Shown: in pieces, positions 61,301-64,000 of the stretch
Numbering within the stretch: position 1 is the stretch's first letter
Layout: each line of letters opens with the position of its first letter
Origin: Zygnema circumcarinatum
Taxonomy: Eukaryota; Streptophyta; Zygnematophyceae; Zygnematales; Zygnemataceae
Assembly (NCBI GenBank): GCA_037447605.1
Contig: CM074805.1
Coordinates: forward strand, 185,742 to 249,741
Length of the DNA stretch: 64,000 bases
Reading direction: 5' to 3'
Notes under the pieces: model-generated
Databases searched by the model: none
Seen by the model: only the letters and a program-made list of their open reading frames with translations
What the model was told of the DNA's origin: nothing
Translations under genes and position numbers: made by a program

Positions 61301-63014
61301 AGGCCCTGCAGCGATGCATACAGGTGGGTGGGCAATGGAGCTTGAATAGCTTGCTGATGGCTACGAGCCAACAGAGAGCAAGAGAGCAATACGTGGAGGG
61401 GGCAATGTTTATGCACTTGACATTGCAGTGAGCAGGAATTATGAGGTTGGTCTAACTTTGGCTTGTCGCAGACCTTCTTTGGAGGGAGGGGAAGTTGGTG
61501 GAGGGCCCGCATCGGCCGAAGCTGGAGGGCTGTGAATTGAGCTTTCATAAAGAGCATAGGACCCAACTGAACGCCAACATAGAACGGCACCTTGCAGGGT
61601 TACCGACCTTCCATACGCTGCTGGTGAGCTCTTTCAGAGGACACTGCGTAATAGGCACTATGATGATTCCCTTCCGGCCATTCACCCCTTTTGTTGACAG
61701 TATTTCATTCTAGTGAACTAAGCTATCTGCCCCTTTGGGTTGGCGAATCAGTATGGCGAGGCCGGCTTGGGCAAGACATGGCTGTTGAAGTCGGTCCTTC
61801 ACAACTTTGCGGAAACGAGGGGCTTGCGCGTTGTGACTCTCTTGAGGCCGGACTTGAAAGCAATTGCACGTCTTTTGGAGGAGATAAGCCGACATCCCCG
61901 ACTGAAGTTTGCAATAGTTATGGATGATCTTTCATTTCGAGTAAGTGGATGATGGTTAATGCATCATCTTTTTCACACTTGCGATGCATTCTCGACATGG
62001 TAGGATTTTGGGAGTGCACGTGTACTGAAATTGCATATTGTTCGCTTTATAATATGCATTCACAAAAATATGTCCAAAAGAATACAGGCCTTCATCGTCC
62101 AGCTACATTTTCAATACTTTCTTCGTAGTAGCAAAACCAGCAAAACTTGACTGTTGATAAGGTACCCGTGCGTGCAGGCTGGTGAAGAAGGCTACTTGAC
62201 ACTCAAGTGGAAGCTTGAGGGAGCTCGACAAGTGAGTCTATTGTCTATGTGCCTCACTTGTGTCATTTTCTTGCCAATGTAGAAGCCATAAATTTCCCCT
62301 CTTGTGTCTCAGGCTCTCTGCAATGCGAACGATGTGAGTCCTTCAAATTTGGGATGCGGTTAGGCCTTGAATTGTGTCGTAAATGCTTTGTTTCAAGGCT
62401 GAAGCCGAAGGGCCGACGCTTGTACTTTGCTGAGCATGATTTAAAATAAGAAGAAAAGGACCATAACGAAAGTGCTTTACAGGAGCTTCGGAGGTAACTC
62501 CTCACTAACTATACCATTGGAAACCTCGTGAGAGGTGCAATTGGATAACGATGCATTGCGTCGTCTGCTTCATATCACACTGAGGGGAAAAGGCTGGAGC
62601 CTTAAGCAACCTAATATGTTAAGTACTAATAAGAGTTTTTTTGGTGGATGGAATGTGCAGCCTTGGCCCCCCAACGCGATTCTATGTGCAACGAGCCCTT
62701 CTCGGGACTTGATGTCACTTGCAAGCACGGGGGGGGTCCAGCCAGGAGGCAGCCTTGGGGGTGACTTAGGGCTCCACTTTGGGCTCTCTTTGCCCTTCCA
62801 CATGGAGGCCTCCACGTACGTACAATGCGTCGCTGAGCTGGCGGCGGCGCGGGGGCTTCCCCTTGGGGGCACTCGGGAGGAGTGGGAGGACTCGGCCCTT
62901 GATTGGGCGGCACAAGTGCGGGCAGGCGTGCCCCAGTGGGCGCACAAGTACGATGTTCTGGCGGCTGGGCAGTACGTGCACTACCGAGCAGCTCAGGAAT
63001 ACAGCTTGAGATAG
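58313..63014 (+). CDS. DUF815-type AAA+ ATPase, probable organelle protein
   Basis: Ten exons (58313-58803, 59010-59134, 59568-59634, 60074-60275, 60410-60617, 61096-61323, 61472-61623, 61752-61940, 62178-62231, 62661-63014) join in phase to about 689 residues. The core matches the DUF815 P-loop ATPase family: CELSFHKEHRTQLNANIERHLAGLPTFHTLL, Walker A YGEAGLGKTWLLKSV, Walker B KFAIVMDDLSF, AGEEGYLTLKWKLEGARQPWPPNAILCATSPSRDLMS, and a C-terminal lid LHFGLSLPFHMEASTYVQCVAELAAARGLPL. The usual NRR/H of the ATSNRRHL sensor block is SPS here. The first 160 residues are Ser/Arg-rich, Met-rich at the start and unconserved, so likely an organelle targeting region; the true start may be 58313 or the downstream Met at 58385. 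The molecular role of the family is not established. Confidence 0.82.
60325..60376. repeat. GGGGAG microsatellite
   Basis: A run of GGGGAG-type units inside the DUF815 intron 60276-60409. It has at least four G-runs and could form a G-quadruplex, but is intronic and low complexity. Confidence 0.85.
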
Positions 63015-63437
63015 AGGGAGCGAGGGAGGGACGCTTGAATTGCGACATTTGCTGTCTTTGAGAAGAGGAGGGAGAATAGTGGTAGTGAACGAAGCTGAAG
63101 GACAGATACCTCTTCCTTATGTCAATAATAATTCTATTTTTGAGAGTACTGCTACCTCTCATCATGTATGAAACAATTAAGCAAATAGGCAGTCATTGTA
63201 TAATAAAACGAGAGGCTCAAAGAAAAGTAAACTTCTTTCCAAATTGAACATAAAAGTGACAAATCAGTGAAACATAACACTTTATTGTCTTTTTCGAAAA
63301 ATCGTCAGGGTAAGACAAAAAAGAAGTGTTCAAAGTATGGCCGGTGGTTTTGCCGCCCTCTCCAACTTTCCACTAAGAGGGTTAAAAAGCTTTCATTTGG
63401 ATAATCAAAAGCAACGACAACTTAAATCAAAATGAAC

Positions 63438-63471
63438 TATACTATAGTGATTACTATACTATAGTGATTAC
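63438..63471. repeat. 17-bp tandem repeat, 2 copies
   Basis: TATACTATAGTGATTAC occurs twice head-to-tail without mismatch. Confidence 0.9.
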
Positions 63472-63613
63472 TGTCCTCTTAAGGGACCGTTGTTCAGCAA
63501 TTTTTATTTCAACAAAACTCAACGCCATCAAAGGCTTGGGAGGTGCCCGACTACCCTTACTACGTGGTGCATTGGCTGATGCCTATGCCCATGCCCTTGC
63601 CCCTATGCTCCAT

Positions 63614-63659
63614 GACACAAAATGCAATTGAACTCTAAGACACAAAATGCAATTGAACT
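63614..63659. repeat. 25-bp period direct repeat, 2 copies
   Basis: A 21-base block beginning GACACAAAATGC and ending TTGAACT is repeated exactly at 63614 and 63639, separated by four bases. Confidence 0.9.
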
Positions 63660-64000
63660 GAGTCAAAATTTCAATCTCTTATAAATTTTTTGGATTTACT
63701 TCATCATTTTTGAAACAAATTCAATTTCCATTTTTTTATTCTTTTTGCCTACAAGCTTTAGCCAAAAACTCACCATATTACGCGATGATTGGTAACTTTT
63801 AACTACTAAAAAAATCTCAAACCCTATTTGCAATGAAATTTGGTTTTTAGTTGCTAGTCGACCCCTTAGCAAGCTTTACATGACGCTAATGCTTGAACTG
63901 CTAATAGCAACATCAATGGCGTTCGCATGGCAAACTCTATGTCGCACTTCCTGCCATTTTTACCGTTTGATTTAAAAGACAAGTACGAAATAGAGTCCAC

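Larger units (their letters stand above)
63015..64000. other. AT-rich intergenic end of the window
   Basis: 3' flank of the DUF815 gene and nearly 1 kb of AT-rich sequence. It contains two short tandem repeats (63438-63471 and 63614-63659) and no supported gene. Confidence 0.5.

Overview
The window is nuclear DNA from a green plant lineage, most likely a streptophyte alga or an early-diverging land plant. Genes are split by many short GT-AG introns with pyrimidine-rich TGCAG acceptors. The plastid-type TPR protein, the plant form of COX5b, the plant form of PNGase and a MOT2 transporter all point to Viridiplantae. I cannot name the genus. There are no bacterial operons, CRISPR arrays, rRNA or tRNA genes that I can support.

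Layout, left to right: an HMG-box protein with its 5' end cut off (+, 77-1450); cytosolic peptide:N-glycanase PNG1 (+, 2401-8434, 16 exons); an agmatinase-family ureohydrolase (-, 9357-10970, 2 exons); PP2A B55 regulatory subunit (+, 12845-17632, 15 exons); MFSD5/MOT2-type transporter (+, 20135-23376, 7 exons); cohesin cofactor PDS5 (-, 27576-41801, about 14 kb); PYG7/Ycf37-like photosystem I assembly protein (+, 42488-45140, 5 exons); mitochondrial COX5b (+, 46551-48383, 6 exons); an unrecognised multi-pass membrane protein (+, from 51638); a tandem pair of NTF2-like membrane-anchored genes (-, 55550-56453 intact, 57168-57949 decayed); and a DUF815 AAA+ ATPase (+, 58313-63014, 10 exons). For PNG1, B55, MOT2, PYG7, COX5b, the ureohydrolase, NTF2-like copy A and DUF815 the exon phases add up to complete reading frames.

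The genes are ordinary single-copy housekeeping and organelle genes with unrelated jobs: protein quality control, phosphatase targeting, cohesion, respiration and PSI assembly. They do not form a pathway or cluster. The accessory interest lies between them. There is a clear non-autonomous Mutator-type transposable element (50113-50970) with long inverted repeats carrying poly-pyrimidine/poly-purine tracts and a perfect 9-bp target duplication. There are several intergenic islands packed with the tetranucleotide GTAC, upstream of the ureohydrolase, in the PDS5/PYG7 divergent promoter, around the transposon, and near 18.7-19.0 kb. There is also a decaying tandem duplicate, and many CT/GA microsatellites. 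A poly-G run with 10 undetermined bases marks an assembly gap inside a PNG1 intron.
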